Source of the DNA: Adiantum capillus-veneris
Taxonomy: Eukaryota > Streptophyta > Polypodiopsida > Polypodiales > Pteridaceae
DNA: 64,000 nucleotides
Reading direction: 5' to 3'
Assembly (NCBI GenBank): GCA_014529385.2
Contig: CM043960.1
Span: forward strand, 73,693,410 to 73,757,409
Shown here in pieces: positions 42,443-53,900 of the stretch; positions within the stretch are counted from its first letter, which is position 1, and each line of letters starts with the position of its first letter. The notes under the pieces are model-generated. The model worked only from the letters and a program-made list of their open reading frames with translations, was not told the DNA's origin and made no database searches. A program made the position numbers and the translations under genes.

Positions 42443-44009
42443 TGATTTTCTCATGTTAAAATGATCATTTAATATGGGGAAGTACGAGGAGAGAAAAAGC
42501 TAGAATAATGGTTAAGATGGTAGACCGACCACAGTAGGGATCCAACGGAGGGAAACAGGGATTCAAAGCGGCGGCCATCTTCAAAAGAGCAATGTGCAGC
42601 AATGGGCTGCAAAGACCTTAAGGTTCAACTCATTAAGACTTCCAAAATGCTAAGGTTCCAAAATTCAAAGGGTATGTCCAATGGTCCAACCCTAGGGAAA
42701 ACTGGATGGTTTAGTGATGAGTCTTTCATGACTCCTAAAGAGGAGGGGGAAATCTCTAAAGGTAGGGTAAGAGAGAGAATATTGTGAGAGAACACATACA
42801 CACACTCAAAGTCTTCTCTTTACACAAAGGGCATAATGGACACATGTCAACTCCCTATGCCAATTACCCACAAGGTGCACTCAAATCCTATTGGATGGCC
42901 ATAGAGGTGGACCAATGAGATTTAGGCTAGTAAATCTAGTTTAATTCATTTAAAAATACTTGATAAAAGAACCAATAAGAATTAAGATCTCTAGAAGACT
43001 ATTGGCCAGTCTCCCAAGTGATCCAATGAGCACTCAGCAGCCGAATGGCTTGCCTGATTCCTATTGTCTAGAAGAAAAGGGGTCTAATGAGATATTAACT
43101 GATTTATTTAATTACCTAAAGCTCTCACAAAAGGGGAAAGGGGGACACATGTCACAAGGCTATCACTTATGCTTCTCAATTTTGATTGGCTAAGCTTTGC
43201 AGGGGTTGCGAGCATGATTAATTTGCAAGAGGGGTCAACCAAGATTTAGAGGGGGCTGATTTTGGCAAGGCATTATCACACACACACTCACATAATCTCA
43301 TGTGTGGAGCAAGAAGACTCTCTCTCTCTCTCTCTCTCCTTCTCAAGCTTTAATAGAAAGCTCATCATCTACTCCAAGCTTGTGAGAAGGAAGGCCTACA
43401 CCAACAACTCTTGTCTTTGTGATGCAAATCCAACCAAGATCCAAGCTTCAATGCATGCTCATCTCCTCTATGATGCTTATTACTAAGCTATGGTAAGCTT
43501 TTATGAGTGATTATGTGAGAAAATATATACTTCTTTCTCGTAAGACTGCTCCTTCTTCGTCTCAATCTACTGTCATACGCCCCTAGCTCTCACCATCTTG
43601 GAAGGTGTGTGAGGTCTTGGGTCTGAGACCGTGAGGAAATTGATGTTGTGTTTTATAAGTGTTTTCTTGGTGCTTGAAGCTTCCATATTCATTGCACTAG
43701 CTAGGTATTGAAGAAACACAAAGATTTGTAGTGTAAAATGTCTCCCTTGATGGGGGAAACCTATAATACAAGGCCTTTTGGAGTGAGGACCAACTCCATG
43801 TAAATCCAGTCCTCAACTGTTGCCAATAGCTTAATTTTTCTCTCTTTTGAAGTATTTTTCATGTTTATCTAACTAGGTGTTATGATTTTTGTTGCTCTCT
43901 GCATCCAAGCACTCTTGCTATGCTCATTAGGAATCTATTCTAATCAAATTCTCACTATGTCTATGTTATTTTCCACTACACACAAGTTACTAGGCCATTA
44001 AATGTTACA
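42443..44009 (+). repeat. C-family 5' LTR, copy C1 (1567 bp)
   Basis: It starts TGATTTTCTCATGTTAAAAT and ends ATGTTACA, next to a PBS at 44011. It aligns along most of its length with 49198-51341. A CT microsatellite lies at 43318-43338. The last part (43500-44009) includes the conserved AGTCTC/GGGAGAAACC-type block also present in C2. Confidence 0.85.
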
Positions 44010-44010
44010 T

Positions 44011-44022
44011 TGGTATCAAAGC
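44011..44022 (+). other. Primer binding site of element C1
   Basis: TGGTATCAAAGC, one base after the LTR end. It is an initiator-Met-type PBS with one change from the usual TGGTATCAGAGC. Confidence 0.75.
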
Positions 44023-44419
44023 ACAAGGTTTCTCTTTTCTTGCTCAAGAAGGGAGGTCCTCAAGCTAGCTATAAATGGTTGGAATTAATAATTGTAATTG
44101 AGTAAGTAGAATATGGATTTTTCAGCCTTGCAGTGCGCCTGCCTTCATGTAGATAATGGGGCATCAATGTCGAGAGCTACGGTCTTAATAGTGGAGTCCT
44201 ATGGGGCTTTAACCACTATTGAGCTATTAGAAGCTTGCCAAGATCCGGTGTTGTTTTGGTGTTGAACGACCCTCTCTTCTATCCTTGCAATTAATGATAT
44301 TCAAGCCACGGGTACAAGAGCTTGAGTGCTTTCTAAAGGGGTAAAGAGGAGTAGAAACTAGAGCTTGAAGTACCAAAGTACACCTAAAAATGTTTACACC
44401 TAAAAGTTGTTAGAATGGT

Positions 44420-45470
44420 TGACAATAGTAAAGAGAGTTAAATTAATGCTGATAGATTTTATTTTGCTAATGAGCAAGCTAGTAATGATTCCCTGATTCT
44501 TGTAAACTACCTTGTTTCTAGGATTCAACAAGCCATGGGATTCTCCAAGCTCCCCACCATGAAGAGAGAGTACCTAGGAATCCTCCTTGCAAGACTTCCA
44601 AAAGAGGCCTCTCTCCAATTCGGGAAGAAGAAGAGAATCCATACAAAGGGCTCAAAAATTTACTCCTTGATGACACATCTCATTCCCAAAGGAGAACTCA
44701 AGAGCCCCCACCAAAGGAATGAGAAAGAAGTGAGTCTCCTGCCACCTCTGCGGAGATGGCTCATGAAGACGACGAGAAGAACACTCTACATCACTTTAGA
44801 TAATTCAAAGAGGGATGACAGAAAACAAGAGAAGAAAAAGGCGAGAAAGAGGTCACCCTCTTCTCCATCTTCTTCATCCTCTTCCTCTTACAAAGAAGAT
44901 GGTGCAGACAAGGAGGCCCAAGGCAAGAAAAAGTAAAGAAAGAGGTCACCCTCTTCTCCATCTGCCTCAAATTCTACATCTTCTAAAGAAAGCAATGGTG
45001 CAACTTTTGAACCATCAAAAAGAAGAGGCAATAGGAAATCGTATGCCGCGTGGAAGAGGTTGTCCAAGCTCAAGAAGTTCAAAGAGGTAGGAAAGAGCGT
45101 CTCTTTCCTTACCTATGCTGGCACCTTTGATGCTACGGAGGAAGTCTTAGCCTTTATCCAACAATTCATAGCGATGTTTGGAGATGAGGGCTTCATGGAG
45201 TCCTCTGGGCTAAGTCATGTAGCTATGCATTTTCAAAAGTCCGCTACACAATGCTGGTCTAGACTACACGCAAACGGTGAAGCTCCACGAACATGGAAAG
45301 CTTTAAGAGCTTCCATTATGAGGCAGTTTTTGGCCATTGATTCCAAAGGAAAAGTACTCACAAAATGGCAAAGCTTGAAGCAAGTTTTGGGACTTACAAC
45401 TCAAAGTCATTGTCTTCAAAAAGATGGATTTTGGAGAGAAAAAACAACAGTTTTATGTAGGCTTAAATGA
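44420..45470 (+). pseudogene. gag: Element C1 gag
   Basis: An N-terminal helical segment (44535 onward; GFSKLPTMKREYLGILLARL) is followed by a Ser/Lys-rich linker with a 93-bp (31-residue) tandem repeat containing RKRSPSSPS (units begin near 44848 and 44941). The capsid core lies at 45060-45470: YAGTFDATEEVLAFIQQF, SATQCWSRLHANGEAPRTW and KALRASIMRQF. Stops break it between the linker and the capsid. The frame is lost again after TTQSH. Confidence 0.75.
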
Positions 45471-45699
45471 AGAAATGGTAGAGTATGTTAACTCCCAAAG
45501 GCCACACACCCTATTTGTGGCCATACACCATACTATGGTGGCTTCTTGAATCAATTTCCAAAACAGGGCTAAGTAAAATCGTAATCCAATGGAAAACAAG
45601 GGTTCTAATGAGCCTAAGGGGAAGGACAATGTCCAAAAGTATCCTAAAGGCAATGCCAACAACAACAAAGCTAAGGAGAAGGGAGTTTATAAAGGTAAA

Positions 45700-46330
45700 A
45701 ATAATCTCTATCCTAGAGAGCTTGAGTGTTATTGCAAAGATAACCGTTGAAATTTCAATGCAACAAGCAAGGGCTTGCGTAAGTACCACGCTTGTCCCCA
45801 AAAGAGCACCCGCCATGAGCCCCCTATAGCTACCTTGGTCAAAATCCAAGAAGAGAAAGTTCACCACAAAGGATCTCCTGTATGCCATTCTTGGGGAAAG
45901 GTAAGAGAACATGATGCTTTTATTCACTTTGACCCTGGTTCTACTCACAATTTCATATCCACAGAGTTGGCCACCAAGCTAGGCATCCAGGCCTATGAGA
46001 TGGGAGATGTCCTACCGCAAATGGTGCTTTCAAGGGGCAAAAAGCTTCAATCACTCCCTTAATCGAGAAATTGAGGCTCCATGTCCAAAGCTATGTGGAC
46101 AAAGATGACTTCTTTATCTCTCCTCTCAAGCACAAGATGTAATCATAGGGGCACCATGGTTTGATTGCATGGCTGCCAATGTTAAATTCCATGAAAGGAA
46201 AATCTACTTTAGGTTCAGGGAAAAAGATATGTACATAGACGTCAAAGAGATGGGTGACACCATACCCATTGTTCATACGCAAGCTTTCAATAAGTCAATA
46301 AAGAGCTCTATTTCCGTGTACATGATTTTT
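45700..46330 (+). pseudogene. Element C1 aspartic protease
   Basis: EHDAFIHFDPGSTHNFISTE and LATKLGIQAYEMGDVLPQ give the D-x-G-S/A loop followed by H-N-F-I-S, as in chromovirus-like proteases. Pro replaces the Ser/Thr. The later part (AQDVIIGAPWFDCMAANVKF, about 46130-46190) is the I-x-G-x-x-W strand, in another frame. A degenerate Cys-rich segment near 45720-45790 may be the former zinc knuckle. Confidence 0.7.
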
Positions 46331-47116
46331 GTTAAAGATCCTTAAAATGAGCCTAATGCTTTAGAGAAAGAAAATATAAAAAATCATAAGGAATTAGAGT
46401 TATCCAATTTTCTCAAGGGATTTCAAGATGTTTTTATTGACAAAATCCCTTGTGAACTACCTCCTAAAAGAGGCAATGATGACCATGCAATTGAACTTCT
46501 TCCAAGAAGCTCGCCGCCTAATAAACCTCCTTATAGAGTTTCTCAAGCTCAACAAGAGGAGATTATGCGAAAAGTGCATGAATTAGTTGAGAAGGGCATG
46601 GTTAGGTCTAGTGCATCTCCATTTTATTCACCTGTGTTATTAGTGCAAAAGAAAGACGACACATATCATATGTGTGTCGACTATAGAGCACTGAATAGAA
46701 TCACTATAAAAAATAGGCTTCCCGTTCCACGGGTAGAAGACCTATTTGATAAGCTACAAGGGTTGACCTAATTTAGTAGAATTGACTTAAAAAGTGGCTA
46801 CCATCAAATAAAGATAGCTAATCAAGACATTGTAAAGATAGTGTTTTGCACTACGTTTGGTCTTTACGAATACATTGTCATGCCTTTTGGCTTGACCAAT
46901 GCACCAACCACATTCAACCGCTTGATGGAGAAGCTATTTAGGCCTCACTGAACCTTTGTTGGAGTGTTCTTTGATGACATTGTCATCTACTCTAATTCAC
47001 TAGACGAACACAAGCAACACCTCTAGGTAATATTTCAAGTCTTAAGAAAGAATAAACTTTATGTTAATAAAAAGAAAGTGAATTTTTCTTGCAATAGATT
47101 TAGTATTTAGGTCAAA
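46331..47116 (+). pseudogene. Element C1 reverse transcriptase, truncated
   Basis: [92 protein letters not shown] and VGVFFDDIVIYS (catalytic F-D-D) are in one nearly continuous frame with stops at about 46769, 46950 and 47024. It breaks at FSCNRFSI (47100-47116). Confidence 0.85.
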
Positions 47117-47295
47117 TTGAGGTAGTCCGAGGCGGGCAACAAGAGAGGCGACCTCTAAACACCCCTCAAGGCTCTTGTGCTACTCAATTGGGACTAGGGC
47201 TACCGCAAACAAGCGAAACAACAACAAATCCACGACCAACAACAAGAGAAGGGGCACCGCCTAGTTATAGAGTGAAGTAGAACACAACAGAGGAG

Positions 47296-47505
47296 AATCT
47301 GTGAGCAATACAAGCAAGAAGGAAGGATACACTATCACTAATATCAATGCTACAAATACACACACCAAACAACGAGAGAGAGATAGATAGAGATAGATAG
47401 ATAGAGATAGAATCTGTGAGCAATACAAGCAAGAAGGAAGGATACACTATCACTAATATCAATGCTACAAATACACACACCAAACAACGAGAGAGAGATA
47501 GATAG

Positions 47506-47559
<54 letters not shown>
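47296..47559. repeat. 115-bp tandem duplication plus GATA and GA microsatellites
   Basis: Unit 47296-47410 (starting AATCTGTGAGCAATAC) is repeated from 47411 to about 47525. Each unit ends in a GATA-type tract (GATAGATAGAG), and the second runs into an uninterrupted GA tract to 47559. The matching microsatellite at 74-89 marks the same place in copy 1 of family E. Confidence 0.85.
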
Positions 47560-47565
<6 letters not shown>

Positions 47566-48418
47566 TCAAGAATTAAGCTTCAATTTAAATGATTGACCCG
47601 GATGTATAAACAGCTTGGAGGAGGGTCAAGAGACACAATTAAGTTCGATGATGTTGCAATATACACATTATCTTAGGGTTATGGGAGACCTCTCACCATA
47701 CAACCCTCTTATAATGTTTTCCCAAACAACAAAACAAACACATAAAATCTCTTGAGTCACGTACAAGAAAAAACTACAAATTAATCTCAAAATAAAAATG
47801 CATCACCTTAAACCAAACCAAACAAGGTTGCCAAGCGTAAACTGAAGAGACTCAAGAGAGTTTTGAACCGTGGTTGGACTCAAATTATTGATTCACCTGA
47901 TGTGCAACAGTAGGTACAAATTTGATTGGAAGTTATGAATCAGTCACTCTCTTGCAATGCTACAACTAGCTCAAAGAAGATTTCCTATACACCACAAGTA
48001 ATGGTGTATAGAGAGCTCACTCTCTCTCCCTACAAATAAGATGGTGAATGGTACGCTCAAAGTAGTGAGCAATAGTGTAGAGATCATGCTATTTACAAAG
48101 GGAAAAGGGTTCTACTTATAGGTGAGGAGAGCCCTTATTAGGATTATCTCCTGATCAACATTTACATAGAAAACCATGTTTATGAAATTTTTTATATGTT
48201 CTTATGGAAGTGGGGCTCTCTTGTTTCTTGAGTCACATGGATGTGGGCTCAAGAGAAGAGAGTTTTTTAGGTGAAATAGAGAAGATTCTAAAGAGGTGAG
48301 TGATTTTTTTGTGTGAGGTTGCCTACTCCAAGGTAGGGTAGAGTGGGTGCAATTTACAAGAAGAGTTAGTCCTTAGTGTTAGTAATCTGTAGTTAGTAGG
48401 ATGGGGTAAAATTACATG

Positions 48419-48646
48419 GCATATGCACTCAAAGTGCATTATATGATTTATACAATGATAAAAAGTAGGAGAAGGACGAGAATATAGACAATTTGATGGA
48501 AACCATAAGATGGAAATGGAATTTAATTTTTTGCATATGCACTGAAGGTGCATTATATGATTTATACAATGATAAAAAGTAATAGAAGGATGATAATATA
48601 CACAATTTGATGGAAACGACAAGATGGAAATGGAGTTTTCCATCTA
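48419..48646. repeat. 114-bp tandem duplication
   Basis: 48419-48532 and 48533-48646 both begin GCATATGCACT and carry CATTATATGATTTATACAAT. They differ at scattered positions, so the duplication is not recent. Confidence 0.85.
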
Positions 48647-49462
48647 TCTCCTCTAGTGAATGAAGCGGTTGTAGAACTTTGTCGGTGTAGTTTTTGTGAC
48701 CATATTGGGAAAGTTGAATTTTCCATGATCAAACTCCTCCTTTTGCAAAGCTTGAGTTTGGTTATTTGCTGATTTTTTCTCTTTTTGTGAAATCATGAAG
48801 AGGTTATCGTAATATGAATTTGATTCTAGAGAGAGAAATTGAGCTATATGTGTGTAGAGATAATAATTTTTGAGCTATGGAGTAAGGGAGAGATGGGAAT
48901 GATGAAGAAGATGAAAGAAGCCATGAAAGTTGTAGGTTTGAGTAAGGAATGGAGACGAATGAATGTGTGTGTCTGTGTGTGAAAGTAGGAAAGGAGGTGA
49001 GAGAAGACTATGAAATACTTTGTGAGAAACGCGGGCAGACATGGGTCCACACAAAAAATCCTATCTCACCATTGATAGCTCCAAAAATTATGACAAAATT
49101 TGAGGTGATTATTCAGCTTGTGGGCTACATTTTCTTTGTTGACCACTTCTTCAAATTTTGTCATAAAATATAATATCTAATATCTAACCAACCCAAATGA
49201 TTTTCTCATATTAAATTGATCACTTAATGTGGGAGAATAAACGGGAACAAGGGTAAAGATATAGACTTGTGCTTATAGATCTATCTCAACACGGGGCCAA
49301 TGGTAAAGGGGTCCAAATGAGAGTTGGTCTATCAAAGAGCAAGACTAACCAATGGAGCATAAGACCTTAGGGTTAGCTTCATTGAAGATCTCCAATAATG
49401 TGTGTAAAAGTCCTTTGACCTTAGGTAAGCTAGGGCTGAGCTTAAGGCGGGAACCCGACCCA

Positions 49463-49585
49463 GCTTGAGGTGCTAGTTCTGCTTGTCATGCTTGATGCCT
49501 GAGGTGCTTGAGATGATTGAGGTGCTTGATGATTGAGATGCTTGAGGTGCTTGACATGCTTGAGATGCTAGGGTTGCACTTGAGG
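49463..49585 (+). repeat. Minisatellite in LTR C2
   Basis: Irregular repeats of about 9-18 bases built on GAGGTGCTTGA and GAGATGCTTGA. The corresponding part of LTR C1 lacks the expansion. Confidence 0.75.
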
Positions 49586-50255
49586 TGAAAACCCAGCCCA
49601 AGCTTAAGGTGCTTAAGGGCCAAGATTGTGGTGGGAACTGGGCCTATGCATGAGGAGCTTGAGGTGTCAAATGGTCAAGATTAAATCCCTACAAGGAAGG
49701 GGTGAGCCCTACAAGAGGGGGGATGAGAGAGAACACCCACACACTCACACAAGGCATGCATGGTACAAAGAAAGCAAAAGGGACACTTGTCAAGTTCCTC
49801 CTCATGTTGCCTTCATGGTGTGCCTGAAGCCTATTGGTTGGCAACCCAAGGGATCCAATGATAATTTAGGATATTTAATTAATTGATTTTGCATTTATGA
49901 AGTCCTCTCTCTCTAAGGAGAAAGGGGGACACTTGTCCAAAGGCTACCCTTGATGCTTGTAATGCTTCCTACTTGTGATTGGCTAGGCCTAGAGGGGTAC
50001 AATGAGATTCAAGCATGAGCTAAAAGGGGGGGTCAACCCAATCAAGCTAGGGGGTTGATTAGGGGGTATACTCACCCACACACACTCACAAACACTCTCA
50101 TTGTGTGCTTTGCAAAGTGCAAGAGCTCCCGCTCCTTCTCCAATCAAGTAGAGGCTGAGAGCCTACACCAACACTCTTGGCTACGGAGTGAAAATCCAAC
50201 CAAGAGCCATGCTTCAATGCTTAAGCTTTCCATCTCCTTCTTCTTCATTACTATG

Positions 50256-51341
50256 CTATTATGTATGCTAGCAAGAAGAGTTATTATAAGTGAGGAACTA
50301 ATTCTTTCTCCTATGAAATGTTTCTTCTTCCTCTTCCCTACCCTATTCCCTGCTAGCTGTCTCCACCTTCGAAGGTGTTTGAGGTTTTGGGACTGAGGCT
50401 TGGGATAGTTAAAGCATTCTTCAAGCTATGTTATGCTTGTGATGCATGAAGCTTTCCATCTGCATTGCATCACCTAGGTTACAAGGAAAGATTGTATTGT
50501 AACAAGTCTCTCTTAATGGGAGAAATCATAATACAAATGCTTATTGGACGGGGGACCGGCGGCTCCACATAAATCCGTCCTCAACTGTTCTCATGTTCTC
50601 CAAATTCTCTCTCTTGCAAAATTATTGTTCATGCCAAGTTAACTAATTGCTATCTTTAATTATGTTCACCCGCTATGCTCATGTTCTCTAAATTCTCTCT
50701 CTTGCAAAAGTATTGTTCATGCCAAGTTAACTAATTGCTATGATTATATTGCTATCTTCAATTATGTTCACCCTCTATGCTCACAAAGTCATTTCTCAAA
50801 ATTACTCTCATCAAGTCCGCTACTCTTCTATTATGTATGCTAGCAAGAAGAGTTATGATAAGTGAGGAGCTAATTCTTTCTCCTATGAAATGTTTCTTCT
50901 TCTTCTTCCCTACCCTCATTCCCTGATAGCTCTCTCCACCTTCAAAGGTGTTTGAGGTCTTGGGACTGAGGCTTGGGATAGTTAAATCTTTCTTCAAGTT
51001 ATGTTATTCTTGTGATGCATGAAGCTTTCCATCTTCATTGCATCATCTAGGTTACAAGGAATACAAAGATTTTATTGTAACAAGTCTCTCTTAATGGGAG
51101 GAATCATTATACAAGTGCCTATTGGAGGGGGAACCAGATCCATATAAATCCGGTCCTCAATTGTTGTGAAGTTCTCTAAATTCTCTCTCTTGCAAAAGTA
51201 TTGTTCATGCCAAGTTAACTAATTGCTATGATTATCTTGATATCTTCAATTATGTTCACCCGCAATGCTCACAAAGTCATTTTTCAAAAGTACTCTCATT
51301 AATTCCACTACTCTCGAGTTAAATAGGCCTATTCCATTACA
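50256..51341 (+). repeat. 572-bp tandem duplication within LTR C2
   Basis: The unit starting CTATTATGTATGCTAGCAAG at 50256 recurs at 50828 and runs to the LTR end. Inside the first unit an 88-bp segment (50592-50679, CATGTTCTCCAAATTCTC) is again duplicated from 50680. LTR C1 has one copy of this region. Confidence 0.85.
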
Positions 51342-51342
51342 G

Positions 51343-51445
51343 TGGTATGAGAGCCTTTGCTTTCTCTTTTCTTGCTTAAGAAGAAAGGTCCTTAAGTAGC
51401 CTATAAGTGGTGGATGTTGTTAATTATATTAGGGTAAGTGGAACT
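51343..51445 (+). other. PBS and leader start of element C2
   Basis: TGGTATGAGAGCC at 51343 is a mutated initiator-Met-type PBS. The following bases (TTTCTCTTTTCTTGCTTAAG) match the C1 leader. The match ends where repeat R1 starts at 51446. Confidence 0.75.
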
Positions 51446-53062
51446 TGGAAGGTCTCTGCCACCCTTGGAAAGGGGATTCCCATGTAATGGAATACATATC
51501 AGGCCATTTTGGTCATAAACAAAAAGTTACTATTTTTGGCAGTTTTTCCAGCTTTGATGAGCCAATGTAAAATATATTATTGTAATATTTTCAAACATAG
51601 AATTTTTACTTGTTTATCTTTTTTGTCCAAGAATAGAAAGTTTTGAGGTGCTTACACCCACCTAGACGCGACCGTCTCGTCTAAATTTATTCCGCCCTGA
51701 ATTTCCATAAAAATAGTTATCTTTCTTGGAAACTACTAAATATGGCAGGTGTGTGCATGTGACACCATAGTCTGTCATCCTTAAGCTTGTCTTTTAATAT
51801 CAAGTTTGAGAATTGAATTCTGACATGCCAAGCTCACTTTAGACAATTAAATTTCATCCTAATGTTAATGAATTAAATCCTAAGCCCAAGGTATGCGTAT
51901 GTATGCATGTGCATGAGCATGTATCTACATGCTTATGTATGGGTATGGGTATGTATGACCATAAATGACCCATGGCCATAGCCCATCTCTTATGGTATGT
52001 TGACCCTAAGCATGGGTAAGTACATGAGCTGTATCACTCAATTGGGTAAAAGGGGACACCTCTAGTGGTAAGTTAGAGGCTTATGACACCTCCAATCCTT
52101 CATTTGGCAAGAGGGGGCAAGCAAGGGAGGTATGGGAATTCCTTGGACCTCAAGCAACCTTCAAACCCCTATATAAAGGCCATTCACACTCAATTTTAGA
52201 CACACATGAACACACTTGGGAGAAGGGAGCTCTCCTGCTGTGGCAATTAACTTGGTGGCTTCTACATCAAAGCTTTGAGAGATCAATACCTCCAAAGCAC
52301 ATTGGGTAATGTAAATCTATTCTTTAATCAAGCTATTATCAATCTCTTCTCTCAATTGGAATCCTTTCCAATTGCTACTTTACTATCAAATGCTATACTC
52401 TTATTTACCTATTTTCAATTGGAAATCAACAATCATTATATCTATTTTATGGTAATTTCTCTACATTACAAAGTAATGAAGGTCTCACCGCTCTATTACA
52501 TAATTGATTGTGTTGACTGCATGCAAAATTCTTTATCAATGTAACCTAAATATTTTCATAAATTAGCTAAGCATATTCAAGAATTTTCCAACTAAAATGA
52601 TGGATTGTTCTTTCAAGTACATAAAAATGAGTAATCATGAGATTAGTGCATAAATGGATGGTGTGAATGAGTATTGTCTATAAGACCTTACATAAAATTT
52701 CTTTCCTACCGTAAGCATAAATCATTGGAATAGAAGTGTAAGAATAGATGAAAACATTCCATCAACCTTATTATCAAATTGGTTTTTTGCACAATTTGTT
52801 CTTACACATTTTCAAGTCAGTTAGAGACAAGATGGCCCCAAAAAGGACCTGTGTTAGCAAGACTCACAATGATGAGGCTGACACTAGCCGATAAGCTTAT
52901 AAAGGAAAAAGAATTGCCTTGGACAATGTGCCACGAAACTCGTATGGAAATGGTCCTTCATTAGATAAGGCTAGAATTAACTTTGTTAAGTATTTGCATT
53001 CATTGCATAGACGATAGAGTAAAAAACAATCTCTATGGATCATAAAACCATCACAAACTACA
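51446..53062 (+). repeat. Direct repeat R1 (LTR-like, about 1.6 kb)
   Basis: It aligns end to end with R2 (58414-60030) in the same direction. It starts TGGAAGGTCTCTGCC and ends near ACTACA. A TATA box (TATATAAA, 52170-52177) sits near the middle, as in an LTR with U3 to the left. Near the right end a 61-codon frame (52832-53017) matches one in R2 but has a stop. No 5-bp target duplication was found, so LTR status is inferred. Confidence 0.7.
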
Positions 53063-53067
53063 GTATA

Positions 53068-53886
53068 TGTTTTATATAATTTTCTTTGAAGAGTGAAATA
53101 TTGTTTGGAAAGAAATTTGTTTGCTCGTAGGAAAGAAATGTTTGCCTAGTAGAAGAACTTTCGAACCTTCTTCATTCAAAATCCTATACTGATATAGTCA
53201 AAACTCCCTTTGATATCTAGGCAGGAGCGCTTAGCGGAGTGAACGCTAAAGCACTGCAGATGGCTGCACACATCTTCCAGGTTGGTGCCCAGAACGCAAG
53301 ATAGTACTTGCGGGTTGTTGCCCAGATTGCAAGTTAGTCACTACGGGTTGGTTCCCAGATTTCTGGACAATTTAGTTGTATAGGCAACTAAAGACACCGA
53401 GAGTAATAAAATCTCACCAAGAGGAGTGAAATCTTGGGGTTGGGATATTTTAATGAAGAAGGATCGTATGTTGTTTTTCTTCTAGAAGGATTGTCTTGCT
53501 GCCGATTTGAAATTGGTTGAAGGGCTATCTTAATGAACTCTCCTCTCCCTCTTGTAAAAGAGCGAATTAGAGACTCATTGTGCCAAGAGTCGAGAATTCC
53601 AATTGTGCATGCCTCTGAAAGTATGGGAAAAAAGTGAATTATACTTTCTCTCTCTCGAAAGGTGAGAATTAGGAATGTCATAGTATTGTAACAGTTCATG
53701 CTTTCCCTGCGAGACAGGGCTAGGGATCCTTTTTAATGGTTCAGACTCAAGCTACTCAGTGACGAGAGCTTGTCTATTATAATCTTGTCTATATTGACTA
53801 TGTTTTCTCAATCAAATAGGGCCTAGCGACCTGTCAGGTGTCATCCTGTTGCCCAAAGGGTATGATATCGGTGAGGGGACCTCACA
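53068..53886 (+). repeat. Element F candidate 5' LTR
   Basis: It ends GGGGACCTCACA just before a PBS-like sequence at 53889. The start is a guess: the first TG after the R1 boundary (TGTTTTATATAATTTTC). The interior has a set of short near-repeats around 53265-53350 (GGGTTG-TGCCCAGATT). No second copy exists in the window to check the ends. Confidence 0.45.
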
Positions 53887-53888
53887 CG

Positions 53889-53900
53889 TGGTATCAGATC
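53889..53900 (+). other. Primer binding site of element F
   Basis: TGGTATCAGATC, initiator-Met type, two bases after a terminal CA. Confidence 0.7.

Larger units (their letters stand above)
42443..47116 (+). mobile_element. Element C1: Ty3/gypsy retrotransposon, truncated in RT
   Basis: 5' LTR, PBS, leader, gag, protease and RT are in order on one strand. The reading is lost at 47116 inside the RT thumb, where repeat block E begins. RNase H, integrase and 3' LTR are missing. RT is closely similar to H (62041-64000). The element belongs to the chromovirus-like side of gypsy. Confidence 0.82.
47117..49197 (-). repeat. Unclassified repeat block (families E and D)
   Basis: The first 160 bases are the reverse complement of 205-370 (family E). 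The distal part (about 47940-49170) shares short phrases with 60040-61100 on the same strand, such as GGGTCCAC and AGCTC...AAAATTATGA, so it may be an old copy of the same element. It has no coding frame, PBS or clear terminal repeat. It interrupts C1 RT; C1 does not resume after it. Internal tandem duplications are listed separately. Confidence 0.5.
49198..51341 (+). repeat. C-family 5' LTR, copy C2 (2144 bp)
   Basis: It starts TGATTTTCTCATATTAAA and ends CCATTACA, one base before a PBS at 51343. The excess length over C1 comes from tandem duplications inside. That the PBS and about 90 bases of leader after it match C1 shows this is a 5' LTR of a second element and not the 3' LTR of C1. Confidence 0.85.

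Noticed and set aside
47265-47483. Leu/Ser/Ile-rich minus-strand frame resembling a membrane protein
   Set aside because: Produced by the GATA/GA microsatellite and the 115-bp duplication; not a protein.
42443-51341. LTR C2 as the 3' LTR of C1
   Set aside because: C2 is followed by a PBS and C-type leader sequence and is not preceded by a polypurine tract, so it is a 5' LTR.
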